36,074 nucleotides of DNA from Methanobacteriota archaeon (lineage in GTDB: Archaea > Thermoplasmatota > Poseidoniia > Poseidoniales > Poseidoniaceae): the NCBI GenBank assembly GCA_002715725.1, contig PAZU01000017.1:1-36074 (forward strand). The letters run 5' to 3'. Below the pieces are notes generated by a model. The model had not been told where the DNA came from, searched no databases, and saw nothing but the letters and a program-made list of their open reading frames with translations. The translations under genes and the position numbers were made by a program. Shown here piece after piece: positions 8,798 through 16,890 of this stretch. The first letter of the stretch is position 1. Each line of letters starts with the position of its first letter.

Positions 8798-9047
8798 GCA
8801 TTACTGGCTCTCCATCATCAGTCGTTATGATGTATTTAGGACGCCACACTTGATTTTGTTCGACTGAAGGATCAACAAGTATGTCCAATTCACATGCACT
8901 ACCGCAATTACCGCCTCGAGAAAGGTGCTTTTCAATCAACACCCCTAGGATAATATCCGAGCCCCAAACGATTAACGCATCTACTGATTCTAGTCGCAAC
9001 TTAGCCTCGTCCAATGAATCTTCAGCGCCAATTGTAGAGAATTCCAT
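8781..9047 (-). CDS. Small hypothetical protein (88 aa)
   Basis: An ATG frame convergent with gltX, overlapping its end by 17 nt. The product is acidic, with a plausible order of helices and strands (DALIVWGSDIILGVLIEKHL), a CGSACELDIL segment with two Cys, and a C-terminal YIITTDDGEPVML part. No family was recognised. It is kept because it fills an otherwise 324-nt gene-free gap, has a sensible amino-acid composition, and has an AT-rich stretch (ATTGAATAACC on the minus strand, about 9068-9078) at TATA-like distance from the ATG. It shares the short region 9048-9121 with the divergent gene at 9122. Confidence 0.5.
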   Translation of the reverse strand: MEFSTIGAEDSLDEAKLRLESVDALIVWGSDIILGVLIEKHLSRGGNCGSACELDILVDPSVEQNQVWRPKYIITTDDGEPVMLSHGP

Positions 9048-9121
9048 GAAGTAAACATGCAGGTCAGGTTATTCAATTATGCGATAGGTGGATTCAAAAT
9101 GGTTGACCCACAGGACCGAAC

Positions 9122-9472
9122 ATGGCAATCGAACGTTTACTCACCGGAAACCTTGGCTCCCAAGTAAAAGAATTGATGGCTACAGAAGATATCCTTCTTG
9201 AAGCAGTCCGAGATTTAGTTAAGGACGAAATCAAGACATACATCCGACAAAAGGTGGATGCAGATGAAGAACTCAAAGAGGAATTGAAAGAAGCAATTTC
9301 ATATTACTTCAACGCAAAAGCGCGCTCAGTTTATGCTGAGCTGAAAGCAAGTCGTGCTGCTGCAAGACTTGGACTTCGTATTCTACCCGACGAACTACAA
9401 GGTGAAGTTGGAGAAGCATTGGTTGGATTATTTGAGAAGGAACTCGGTAATCTGCTAGAGAAGGCGCTTTGA
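9122..9472 (+). CDS. Small all-helical protein of unknown function (116 aa)
   Basis: The product starts MAIERLLTGNLGSQVKEL and is predicted almost wholly alpha-helical with alternating charge, for example RDLVKDEIKTYIRQKVDA and DEELKEELKEAISYY. There is no signal peptide or transmembrane segment, so it is cytosolic. Basic and acidic residues spaced in heptad-like steps suggest a helical bundle or oligomer. No family was recognised. ATG at 9122 has no strong Shine-Dalgarno site; TTCAATTATG (9072-9081) may be its TATA box with a leader of about 20 nt. A strong hairpin sits at its stop codon, so it is likely a single-gene transcript. Confidence 0.75.
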   Translation: MAIERLLTGNLGSQVKELMATEDILLEAVRDLVKDEIKTYIRQKVDADEELKEELKEAISYYFNAKARSVYAELKASRAAARLGLRILPDELQGEVGEALVGLFEKELGNLLEKAL

Positions 9473-9487
9473 GCCCCTAAGGGGCTC
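9471..9487 (+). terminator. GC-rich hairpin at the stop codon of the 116-aa gene
   Basis: GAGCCCCTAAGGGGCTC gives a perfect 7-bp stem with a TAA loop and begins inside the TGA stop (9470-9472). There is no strong T tract after it. It closely resembles the hairpin at 35231-35247, also set at a stop codon. Confidence 0.6.
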
Positions 9488-9543
9488 ATAATGCCATAGT
9501 GTTCAATAGGTGAATGTTTGTAGAACAGCCCGGTGGTTTCGGA

Positions 9544-11562
9544 ATGCGCACAATAAAACCGCTAATTCTGTGCGCAATTCTACTAGCATCTTGCCTTCCA
9601 CTGACTAATGTGACTGCTGATTCTGAGGAAGTTTGTTGTGATTCCACAACTGTAGAATTATTTCTCTTAGGACCTGCTTCTTCCGGCGAGATGTCACCTT
9701 TCGAAGCCGACCTTACTGAAGAATCTGAGGAAAAGAAAATCTCAGATGCTATCGCTCAGCAAGAAGAGATTGCTAGTTGGGAAATCGACCCATCATGGCC
9801 TGGTGCTTATCCTTCATCCACATGGGAATTCTCAATTGATTATGAAGTTGCTAATGCAGGTGGTGCACAAATTAACGCCTCTGTTGAAGTCGCCATTGGT
9901 GGCGATACTTTCACGGGAACAACAGACCAAACAAATTCATTCTTAGCAGCAGGTTCTGGGCAACTAACAATCGATGTGAATGTAGACGCTGGTTCTATTC
10001 CTTCTTCCAGTGCAGTTACAGTTACACTATCTGCACAAACTGTCGTATTCAGCGTTCCAGGAACTGATGCTGGACTAACATTTTCTTGGGGAGGAATTGA
10101 TGATGAGTCATCCGTGACTGCGGATTTACCGATTGTTAGTTTGCGCCTCGAAGAACCAGTTAGTGACGGTATGGAAGTCTACCTATCGATGATTGTTGCA
10201 TCACCATTTGGACAGATGACTGCAGCACATGCAAATACCTTGGAACTGCGAGTAAATGGAGCAGTTGTTTCCGGCGACCCTATTGTAACCAGTAGCGGCG
10301 AATACGTCAGACTAACTTGGACATGGGTTGCTTCCACATCAGGCGAACAAGAGATTTCCGTTGAAGCAAGCATTCAAATTCAATCCGGAACACCTGTACA
10401 GTCGGGATTGACTACCTTCATTATTCAACCATTTGATGATGGCAATCAAGGAAGTGGTGGATTCTATCCTACCGAAGAACCGCTTCGCTCTGATGGAGCA
10501 GGTTCTCATCTTATCGTAAAAATGGATATGACCCTAGATTCTGAGGATGGGTGGCTCACTCTTGAAAGAAACATCGACCTTGTAATCGATGGTGAGATTG
10601 CATATTGGATGCGATGGGGAATGGATAACATTGGTAGTGATGACCCTGGGCTATCTCTTCCATTACGCATTTTTAATTCGGGCATGGTAAGTGATGACGA
10701 CAGACAAAATCGAATGATCGATGATGTTGAGAGAAATGAATTTGAAAATCAGATGGTCAACCTTGCACCAACTTACATGAATGATGGAATGGCAATTGAA
10801 TTAGAAGAATTGATAGGAAGCAACATACAAGACTTAGAACGAATATCATTCAATGTAAATCTACAAGGCCAGAAAAAGGTAACTCCACATCCGCTCACCC
10901 TGAGTATTTCAACTTTAGAAATCGTCAAGGAAAATGAAAAAACTGTGCTCCTACGAAATTTCGTCAAAGTACAACCTACACCCATCTGGTCTAGCTATGA
11001 CATGAGTATCCAAATTGACACTGGAATGATGTCTAGTTTAACCGGTGCATCCATCAAGGGTGAAGATTCAATCGATTTCTCTCAGCGAAGGACTCCATTT
11101 GGGGAATCTATTGACATAAGCGTTGAAAATCTAAAGCCAAGTGCAACATTTTACCTTGAAGCCATGCCAAGCGGAGATTATCTAAATGCTCCTCTGACTT
11201 TGAGCACAATCACATTTGCTCTGATCGCTGGTGGCATAATGTTCTCTATGAGACTGACTCGAAATAAGAGGCGAAGTGCACTTTGGATTGAGATGGCATT
11301 AATACCTGCAGTCATACTTGCACTGTTCTTAGGTTACCCTCCGTTTACAGTGGGGGCTATTGCTGGAATTTCTATATCAATTTGGATAATTACAGCGGTT
11401 GCCAGCCCAAGGAGAAAAGGGAGCGCCGCTGTTGCAAGCAAAGTCACCTATCCTGTAATCGAATGTCCAGCATGTGGCATACCAAACTCAATAACCACCG
11501 ATGAAAGACCTTTCAGATTACCTTGTAATGGCTGTGGAAGAATTCTAAAAATTGTAGATTAA
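9544..11562 (+). CDS. Exported multi-domain protein with C-terminal membrane helices and zinc ribbon
   Basis: A protein of 672 aa. The signal peptide MRTIKPLILCAILLASCLPL is followed by a beta-rich ectodomain of about 530 residues without recognised enzymatic motifs. Then come about three closely spaced hydrophobic segments (TLSTITFALIAGGIMF, MALIPAVILALFLG and AIAGISISIWIITAV), a basic turn (SPRRKG), and a C-terminal zinc ribbon with CPACG and CNGCG knuckles about 22 residues apart. The positive-inside rule puts the ribbon in the cytosol. A protein that joins a large external domain to a cytosolic zinc ribbon could be a sensor or an assembly factor, but no function can be named. The start at 9544 gives a normal signal peptide; the in-frame ATG at 9514 would add ten residues (MFVEQPGGFG) before it. 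It ends against the convergent gene, with a shared hairpin. Confidence 0.82.
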   Translation: MRTIKPLILCAILLASCLPLTNVTADSEEVCCDSTTVELFLLGPASSGEMSPFEADLTEESEEKKISDAIAQQEEIASWEIDPSWPGAYPSSTWEFSIDYEVANAGGAQINASVEVAIGGDTFTGTTDQTNSFLAAGSGQLTIDVNVDAGSIPSSSAVTVTLSAQTVVFSVPGTDAGLTFSWGGIDDESSVTADLPIVSLRLEEPVSDGMEVYLSMIVASPFGQMTAAHANTLELRVNGAVVSGDPIVTSSGEYVRLTWTWVASTSGEQEISVEASIQIQSGTPVQSGLTTFIIQPFDDGNQGSGGFYPTEEPLRSDGAGSHLIVKMDMTLDSEDGWLTLERNIDLVIDGEIAYWMRWGMDNIGSDDPGLSLPLRIFNSGMVSDDDRQNRMIDDVERNEFENQMVNLAPTYMNDGMAIELEELIGSNIQDLERISFNVNLQGQKKVTPHPLTLSISTLEIVKENEKTVLLRNFVKVQPTPIWSSYDMSIQIDTGMMSSLTGASIKGEDSIDFSQRRTPFGESIDISVENLKPSATFYLEAMPSGDYLNAPLTLSTITFALIAGGIMFSMRLTRNKRRSALWIEMALIPAVILALFLGYPPFTVGAIAGISISIWIITAVASPRRKGSAAVASKVTYPVIECPACGIPNSITTDERPFRLPCNGCGRILKIVD

Positions 11563-11585
11563 TCACAAGTGTCCGCTTGTGATTA
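11560..11585. terminator. Shared hairpin between convergent genes
   Basis: TAATCACAAG and CTTGTGATTA form a perfect 10-bp inverted repeat around a 6-nt loop (TGTCCG). It covers the TAA stop of the plus gene (11560-11562) and the TGA stop of the minus gene (11563-11565), so both mRNAs would end in the same stem-loop. Confidence 0.6.
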
Positions 11586-12456
11586 GACTATCCAAAGTAC
11601 TACTTGCATGAATCTTAGCTTCTTCAATATCCTCGGGCCAGAGGGAATTTGCACGATACAATTGACTTGCGATATCAACTTCATTTCCAGGAATCATGAT
11701 TCGATGCCAAACCAGTTCTTCTAGCCTCATAGTTGAGATTCCATCCAAACGGAGTGCTGGTAATACCAATTCACTGATTGCTGAACTTCTCTGTTCAACA
11801 TCCATTTTTGGCCAACCTTTCGATAACCGCTTCAACATCATTTTTGATAGCCCTGGAATCATTTCTATTTCTGGTGAAGGGACTTCTGGAAGAGGGCAGA
11901 TATCTACTGAACCTTCTGAATCAAGGTGTTCACGTATCAATGAAAGAACAGGGTCGTAATCTGAATCAGCCCCTCCTCGTAACCAACTACCGCTAATTGA
12001 CATTGAACGTTGTTTACGTACCCTTGCACCTTCTGGTGCAAGTATCGATGAGATTGCTGCACATATTGCCACACATTCAACGGCACCATTATGCTCTTTG
12101 CTAGATGACCCAAATTTGACTGAAACCGATAGAGGGAATATGTGAACATAGTCCTCATTTATCTCTAATGCAGATTGGGTTTCATGGAATGGATCTATGT
12201 GGATAATCAAACCGTCTACCTCTGGCAATTCTGGAACATGGTCTCTGCTCACATGTCGACGCGGAGATAGAACTCTCCTACGATAATGCTGCGAATTATC
12301 TAACAAGGCTGATTCTAACTGTGCTAAAGCCAGTATTCCCTCAATATCTGCTGGAGCCATTAATTGTACAACTTTAGCCGACTCAATTTTGGATGCCACA
12401 ATTTTCAATTCGTCTTCAAGAGAAGAAAAAATTGAAGTCTGAAGCAGGCTATTCAT
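11563..12456 (-). CDS. Degenerate DHH-family (RecJ/Cdc45-like) protein
   Basis: A protein of 297 aa from ATG at 12456. An N-terminal stretch (KVVQLMAPADIEGILALAQL, about 29-48) lines up with motif I of the DHH phosphoesterase family, where active enzymes have T-H-x-D-A-D-G-I; here it is D-I-E-G-I with the His lost. It is followed by a helix and YRRRVL, as in RecJ proteins, then VDGLIIHIDPF (motif II-like strand, about 80-90). The DHH motif itself is not found. In archaea a RecJ-like gene (GAN or Cdc45) is often next to the S15 gene, as here. A RecJ-fold protein without catalytic residues fits archaeal Cdc45, the partner of MCM and GINS. This is family and context inference, and no alignment was run. 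A Shine-Dalgarno site AGGTGA lies 4 nt before 12456; an upstream TTG (12516) overlaps S15. Confidence 0.6.
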   Translation of the reverse strand: MNSLLQTSIFSSLEDELKIVASKIESAKVVQLMAPADIEGILALAQLESALLDNSQHYRRRVLSPRRHVSRDHVPELPEVDGLIIHIDPFHETQSALEINEDYVHIFPLSVSVKFGSSSKEHNGAVECVAICAAISSILAPEGARVRKQRSMSISGSWLRGGADSDYDPVLSLIREHLDSEGSVDICPLPEVPSPEIEMIPGLSKMMLKRLSKGWPKMDVEQRSSAISELVLPALRLDGISTMRLEELVWHRIMIPGNEVDIASQLYRANSLWPEDIEEAKIHASSTLDSLITSGHL

Positions 12457-12460
12457 CGAC

Positions 12461-12466
12461 TCACCT
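12461..12466 (-). promoter_or_regulatory. Shine-Dalgarno site fixing the start of the DHH-like gene
   Basis: AGGTGA on the minus strand, 4 nt before ATG 12456. The same sequence and spacing precede the metalloprotease start at 22634. It favours 12456 over the in-frame ATG at 12477 and the TTG at 12516. Confidence 0.6.
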
Positions 12467-12508
12467 AAATGATTCATCACGTAGGTGGTTATGAAGTTGA
12501 GTGTATTA

Positions 12509-12967
12509 TCACTCAACCATCAAGCGTAGTTCATCGCGCTTGTACTTCCATTCAGAAGAGAGGCGACCCTCACCGATGTAGTACTTTGCTAAGCGACGGA
12601 TTTTGGCCTCGGTCAATTCCAAAGCGCGCTTGTTGTGAATATCCTTGTGGTTTCCAGAACCAAGGTGGTCGATGATTCCTACCGCTTTACGCATTAGATT
12701 CATCATATCTTCAGGGTAGGTTCCACCAATGTCATTCTCAGCAAGAACTGCGGAGATTCTCTTTCCTACAACTAATCGTGCATCAGGAACCGCGTGCTGG
12801 TCACGAAGAATTGTTCCGATTGTTGCTGAAGAGTGACCTTCTTTACCCAACTCTACAATCAATTCAGTAACAGCAGCAGAGTCGGTGTTAGACCACTCTG
12901 GTGCTGATTCATTGTGTGGCTTTGTGGAACCGGACTTACCTTTCCTCTTAGCGTACATACGTGCCAT
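12509..12967 (-). CDS. rps15: Small ribosomal subunit protein uS15
   Basis: A 152-aa protein of the 30S subunit that binds 16S rRNA in the central domain. It has the archaeal/eukaryotic S13e/S15 form: the N-terminus MARMYAKRKGKSGSTKP, a middle helix region (TIGTILRDQHAVPDARLVVGK), and the bacterial-like S15 core with LMRKAVGIIDHLGSGNHKDIHN and KIRRLAKYY. The length is typical of archaea (about 150 aa against 89 in bacteria). ATG at 12967 is fixed by a perfect GGAGGT 6 nt upstream; a further ATG at 12985 would add MLGGSI and swallow that site. It follows arcS and precedes the DHH-like gene on the same strand. TTAAGAATG at about 13004-13012 could be its own TATA box, which would give a short leader. 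Confidence 0.97.
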   Translation of the reverse strand: MARMYAKRKGKSGSTKPHNESAPEWSNTDSAAVTELIVELGKEGHSSATIGTILRDQHAVPDARLVVGKRISAVLAENDIGGTYPEDMMNLMRKAVGIIDHLGSGNHKDIHNKRALELTEAKIRRLAKYYIGEGRLSSEWKYKRDELRLMVE

Positions 12968-12973
12968 GATTGA

Positions 12974-12979
12974 ACCTCC
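12974..12979 (-). promoter_or_regulatory. Strong Shine-Dalgarno site of rps15
   Basis: GGAGGT on the minus strand, 6 nt before ATG 12967. It decides the start and shows that SD-led initiation is used in this genome. Confidence 0.8.
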
Positions 12980-13003
12980 GAGCATTCCGCCGACCTATCT
13001 CCC

Positions 13004-13012
13004 ATTCTTAAC
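13004..13012 (-). promoter_or_regulatory. Possible TATA box of rps15
   Basis: GTTAAGAAT-like AT-rich element on the minus strand, about 37-45 nt before ATG 12967. With archaeal spacing, transcription would start near 12983, leaving room for the GGAGGT site. Weak consensus match. Confidence 0.3.
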
Positions 13013-13038
13013 CGCTACGCATGGCCAATTTGCTTGAT

Positions 13039-14772
13039 TCACAGCCTTTGATGCATTTTTGCTAGTCGACCAGGAGTTCCTGACCACTCCCATGCAGGTG
13101 CAGATGCACGAGCAGAACCGATGCACTGCGAGCCCTGCATCACTAAAACATCCTCTCCAGACTTAATTGAGGAATCATAGGATTCAAGATTTGCAAGATT
13201 TACATCTCCTTTCCACTTGATATTTTCTTTCAACGTGATCCGCTTGAGCGAATCACAACTATCTAGAATCCCAACACACGCCTTAGCAATAGAAAATCCG
13301 CCTCTTTCCGGAGCCCACATAGCAATTTGTTCACCGTCTTTGAGGATTTTCCACCTGGGGAAACGCCCACGAACTTGGACTCCTTCTAGCCAATCAGAAT
13401 TCAAGTGATGAAATCTAGAAACAGAGCGGAAATTGTCTAAATTTATTCTCTCGCCACTACGCTTCTTTGTTTGCATATTTTCTGCTACAGCTTTCTCCAG
13501 TCGTTGCAGTGACTCATGATTAGTTGCCGAGGAGCCCTGTCTTGTATCTATTACAGGAATATCACATGAGTAGTCTAGTCCTGAATGATTGATTATAACG
13601 CGGTACTGTTTCTTTGCCAGCAAAGCATCAATCATCTTAGTTACCCGGGTCACTTCGTCTTGAGTCCAATCTCCAGTGACAGGTATATCATAATGACCTG
13701 CAGGCCATACTTCTTCCAAATCTCTAGGAACTAAGCCAAGCGGAGATGTGACTATAACTTCGTGTCCAGAATTATGCTTCATAGCATTTCTGAAGGCTTT
13801 GTGACTTCTAGATGAGGAGTATGGCTTTCGTGCTGAGCATGGCAGCAAAATCAAGACATCATCCAAACCTTCTGGCGACTGATATTTGTTAGTAATATAA
13901 TCAAACCAATCCAAGATTATCGGGTCGTCATGTGATTCTAAACTATGAACTCGCAATGCACTACCTTCACTAACAATTTGTGATAGTACACCTTCAGATT
14001 TTGAGATTATTTTGTCATGGTTTCGCATGTGTTCGACCAACCTAGGGCTGTTGAGAGATTGTGATTGTGCTAGTTCTCGCAGTGAATTAGTGGAAATCGC
14101 TGAGCGTACTTCTGCCAAGGCACTACGCCAGTGACTGTTAGGTGATTCACCTTCCATAGCGATTCTTGGACCATTCCAAGTTAATACAGCACCATGAGCT
14201 TCAGCTTGTTTCGTACGAGTTGTATCGAATAAATCAATGCCAAACCAAGAAAGAACTGCACAGTTATCTGGTCCCCCGATGCCCGGGGCCCAGAGTAATG
14301 CACCAGGGAATCTTTTCTTCACTACATGAATTGCCTCAACCAATCTACCGGGTCGATTTGCTAACTGTAGGGCATCTGTAAGTACCACTACATGAGGATT
14401 CAAATCGTCATCCATTAGACCTTTGTCGTGATTCAAAGCTTGCCATGAGAGAGGCAGTAATTCCCCCTTAGAGGCGACTTCCCCTGCATCTGCTTCATCC
14501 AAAGAGGGAGGTAAAACATGGCCTATCGATGCGGACATGTTTGGTCCGTTATCTTCACTTTCCCAAGGGGCGAAAGGTGCTCTAGAATTGAGATTTATCC
14601 TTCTTGGGATCCCTCCGTCACTAGAGGTTGTAAATGGGGCCCATGAGACCTCTAGTTCCTCATCGGTTACTACGAGGCCTGGAGCCTTTGAAACTGGATT
14701 TGAACGGTCGCCAAGAGCCCATAACCTAGTCATCCGATGGCGAGCAATTACTGTACGTCCTACCCCCGCCAT
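13039..14772 (-). CDS. arcS: Archaeosine synthase ArcS (TgtA2)
   Basis: A protein of 577 aa from the chosen ATG. ArcS acts after tRNA-guanine transglycosylase: it helps convert preQ0 at position 15 of archaeal tRNA into archaeosine. An N-terminal TGT-like domain (about 1-270, with LLWAPGIGGPDNCAVLSWFGIDLFD segments) is followed by the diagnostic ArcS core PCSARKPYSSSRSH (about 311-324) and SPLGLVPRDLEEVWP, then YDIPVTGDW. The C-terminal about 110 residues form a PUA RNA-binding domain (VQVRGRFPRWKI to VMQGSQCIGSA). These core motifs match Methanocaldococcus ArcS closely from memory. The open frame extends to 14838, but the start of the archaeal family aligns near MAGVGRTVIARHRMTRLW at 14772. 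That choice also avoids overlap with the divergent start at 14837 and leaves a 64-nt promoter region. It is followed by rps15. Confidence 0.93.
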   Translation of the reverse strand: MAGVGRTVIARHRMTRLWALGDRSNPVSKAPGLVVTDEELEVSWAPFTTSSDGGIPRRINLNSRAPFAPWESEDNGPNMSASIGHVLPPSLDEADAGEVASKGELLPLSWQALNHDKGLMDDDLNPHVVVLTDALQLANRPGRLVEAIHVVKKRFPGALLWAPGIGGPDNCAVLSWFGIDLFDTTRTKQAEAHGAVLTWNGPRIAMEGESPNSHWRSALAEVRSAISTNSLRELAQSQSLNSPRLVEHMRNHDKIISKSEGVLSQIVSEGSALRVHSLESHDDPIILDWFDYITNKYQSPEGLDDVLILLPCSARKPYSSSRSHKAFRNAMKHNSGHEVIVTSPLGLVPRDLEEVWPAGHYDIPVTGDWTQDEVTRVTKMIDALLAKKQYRVIINHSGLDYSCDIPVIDTRQGSSATNHESLQRLEKAVAENMQTKKRSGERINLDNFRSVSRFHHLNSDWLEGVQVRGRFPRWKILKDGEQIAMWAPERGGFSIAKACVGILDSCDSLKRITLKENIKWKGDVNLANLESYDSSIKSGEDVLVMQGSQCIGSARASAPAWEWSGTPGRLAKMHQRL

Positions 14773-14836
14773 GAATTGGGCTGGAAGTGCGCTGGTCTTG
14801 AATGATTTGAAGGAGTATGAGCGTACCGCACCAATC

Positions 14837-16870
14837 ATGGGAAAGCGAGTTTTGTGTATTGTCGCTATACTAATGCTGCTCCCAATTACTACTTCTGCTA
14901 ATTCTCAAACCATAATGACAACCGATGGTGTTGCATGGGTTGATTGTGAAGATTCGTGGGCTAATATCCAAGACCCTCAAGGAAATGATGTTGCAAATGG
15001 AAGTGATTTTACAGTCAATTTACAAGCTGGAAATCACACTATTTTTGTCGATAATACGTCGAAGTGTCAAACTGTGATTCCTGTGACTGAAGAGTTACCC
15101 AATCTAAGACCCGCACCCGCAGATACCTTTGATGCCATAGATACAACGATTTGTAGCCAGCCATACTTGGACTCGAATTGCCAAGGCACATACATTTCTG
15201 GTGATTTAATTGATGATGATTTTGACATTTTCACCATTGATGTTGATGAAAACCAAATATTTGTCCTCAACTTGTTAGCGGCTTCTTCTGCAATAGATAT
15301 TGATTTACACTTCCAAAACTCATCTAGCGAAAAAATCCTAAATCAATCACTTTCTCTTCCACTCAATACTTCGATTAATGGTGTTTATCAAATCATGGTT
15401 CCAATAGATGAATCGGGACGTGTCATTGTTACAATCCATAGTCCAAATCCAAATACAATATGGGCAGTTTACACTGAAATTTATTCTACTGGCGATGCAA
15501 CAGTTATTTCGAATTTAGCGAATTTTTCAGGAATAGGTTCACCAACAATTGCTGTAGAAATTGGCGGGGATGAATCACTTGTGGTTTCTAATTCGGAATC
15601 GAGCGTAGGTGAAGATATTGGTATCAAATATCGTTATGTCTACACCGCAACAAGTATTTCAGAATGGAGTAATGCAAGCACTGGTGACAGAATTTACGGC
15701 GTTGCAGATATTGAACATATTGAATTCAAGTGGGATTGCAATTGTGAATGGATGGCAAGTATGGAGAGATATACTCATTATGATGCAAATTGGGGCATGG
15801 ACGCACCTGGTTTCAAACCACTAACAGCCTCTAGTAATAATTCATCATACCCTCTAATCGTTATGGATGGTCACACTGAAGAGGGGGAATTGACACTACA
15901 GATGGGAGATTATCAAGACATTTTACGAGTTGAAACCACTGGCTGGAATGAATCTGTACATCTTGTGGATGTTATCGTTGAAGGTGACATTTACGACATT
16001 CGGGTTACAATTTGGAATATGGACCAAGAAACATGGGATATATTGGACGAATCAACTGCGACATATTCAATGGACAGAATTACTCTCTCTCTCGATGTTG
16101 GACTGGGAACGCATTTCATACAGATTCAGCATATCAACGGTAGTGATTCGCTCAATGGTGATGGAGAATCTCTCGATTGGAGGATTAGAGTCTCAACCGC
16201 CGTTCTAGACGAAGGAGATGAACCGTGGTTCCCTCCTTCTGATGCGGTCAAAGAGGCTGCTGATGTGTTTTATTGGATAATGGGTCTAATTCTTATTTTA
16301 CCGTTCATAATTTTCTACATTAATGTAAAGAAAACAAAAGCATTCGCAGAAGAATTCGCTCGGAAAAAGAATCGATTACAGTGGTTATCTACTAAATTAG
16401 ATGATGGAAGTTTCTCACCGTCTGATTTATCCAGAGCATTGAGATCAGTTTCAACTCTAGAATGGGAAGAAGCATTGGAAGTTTGGGGCCAGGAAGAAGT
16501 GCGTCATTTCACCACGGGCATAGATTTGGCTGTGTGGACTTTGGACCATCGTTTGTCTGAAGATGGATCTTGGCCATTACTTATTGGCTTAAGACCTCAA
16601 GATTGTGAATGGAGCGTAGCTGCACTAAAATTTGAATCGCCCGAAGGTGAACCATGGACTGTTTCCAGAGTAGAGCCTAAATTGCTATCCAGAGCCCACG
16701 AGGTTTTCTTGGACACGATTCATGATAATACGCGTGTTTTTATCAGAGTTGACCTGCAAGGTAGTGCTGAATCATTAGACATACATCTCTCTGGAATGGT
16801 GAATAGCAAACCAATGGCTGCGAAACCTGCAAGCACAATATATCGAAATTTATCAGATTCTGAAGAATAA
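14837..16870 (+). CDS. Surface protein with PPC-like domain, one anchor and cytosolic domain
   Basis: A protein of 677 aa. The signal peptide MGKRVLCIVAILMLLPITTSANS is followed by an acidic ectodomain. Its first part (about 90-180) has a PPC/pre-peptidase C-terminal-like pattern: CSQPYLDSNCQGTY, then DDDFDIFTIDVDENQIFVL and a strand with IDIDLHF. A second, similar region with DILRVETTGW and LVDVIVEGDIYDIRV lies at about 350-440. One transmembrane helix (about 473-498) precedes a cytosolic domain of about 180 residues that starts with a basic KKTKAFAEEFARKKNR stretch and looks globular (WEEALEVWGQEEVRHF). The function is unknown. The ATG at 14837 overlaps no coding sequence if arcS starts at 14772. 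There is no Shine-Dalgarno site, so it is probably leaderless. Its end is convergent with dnaJ. Confidence 0.83.
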   Translation: MGKRVLCIVAILMLLPITTSANSQTIMTTDGVAWVDCEDSWANIQDPQGNDVANGSDFTVNLQAGNHTIFVDNTSKCQTVIPVTEELPNLRPAPADTFDAIDTTICSQPYLDSNCQGTYISGDLIDDDFDIFTIDVDENQIFVLNLLAASSAIDIDLHFQNSSSEKILNQSLSLPLNTSINGVYQIMVPIDESGRVIVTIHSPNPNTIWAVYTEIYSTGDATVISNLANFSGIGSPTIAVEIGGDESLVVSNSESSVGEDIGIKYRYVYTATSISEWSNASTGDRIYGVADIEHIEFKWDCNCEWMASMERYTHYDANWGMDAPGFKPLTASSNNSSYPLIVMDGHTEEGELTLQMGDYQDILRVETTGWNESVHLVDVIVEGDIYDIRVTIWNMDQETWDILDESTATYSMDRITLSLDVGLGTHFIQIQHINGSDSLNGDGESLDWRIRVSTAVLDEGDEPWFPPSDAVKEAADVFYWIMGLILILPFIIFYINVKKTKAFAEEFARKKNRLQWLSTKLDDGSFSPSDLSRALRSVSTLEWEEALEVWGQEEVRHFTTGIDLAVWTLDHRLSEDGSWPLLIGLRPQDCEWSVAALKFESPEGEPWTVSRVEPKLLSRAHEVFLDTIHDNTRVFIRVDLQGSAESLDIHLSGMVNSKPMAAKPASTIYRNLSDSEE

Positions 16871-16890
16871 TCAATTGCGTCTTTCTTCAG
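16860..16890. terminator. Inverted repeat between convergent stops
   Basis: CTGAAGAA and TTCTTCAG form an 8-bp inverted repeat separated by 15 nt. They flank the adjoining stop codons of the surface protein gene (16868-16870) and dnaJ (16871-16873). It is weaker than the other stop-proximal hairpins because the loop is long. Confidence 0.35.

Noticed and set aside
14537-14836. N-terminal extension of the 14837-16870 gene
   Set aside because: The added 100 residues are antisense to ArcS and come before a perfect signal peptide at 14837.
14773-14838. 22-codon upstream extension of arcS
   Set aside because: It goes past the family N-terminus and would overlap the divergent start at 14837; the shorter form leaves a normal promoter gap.
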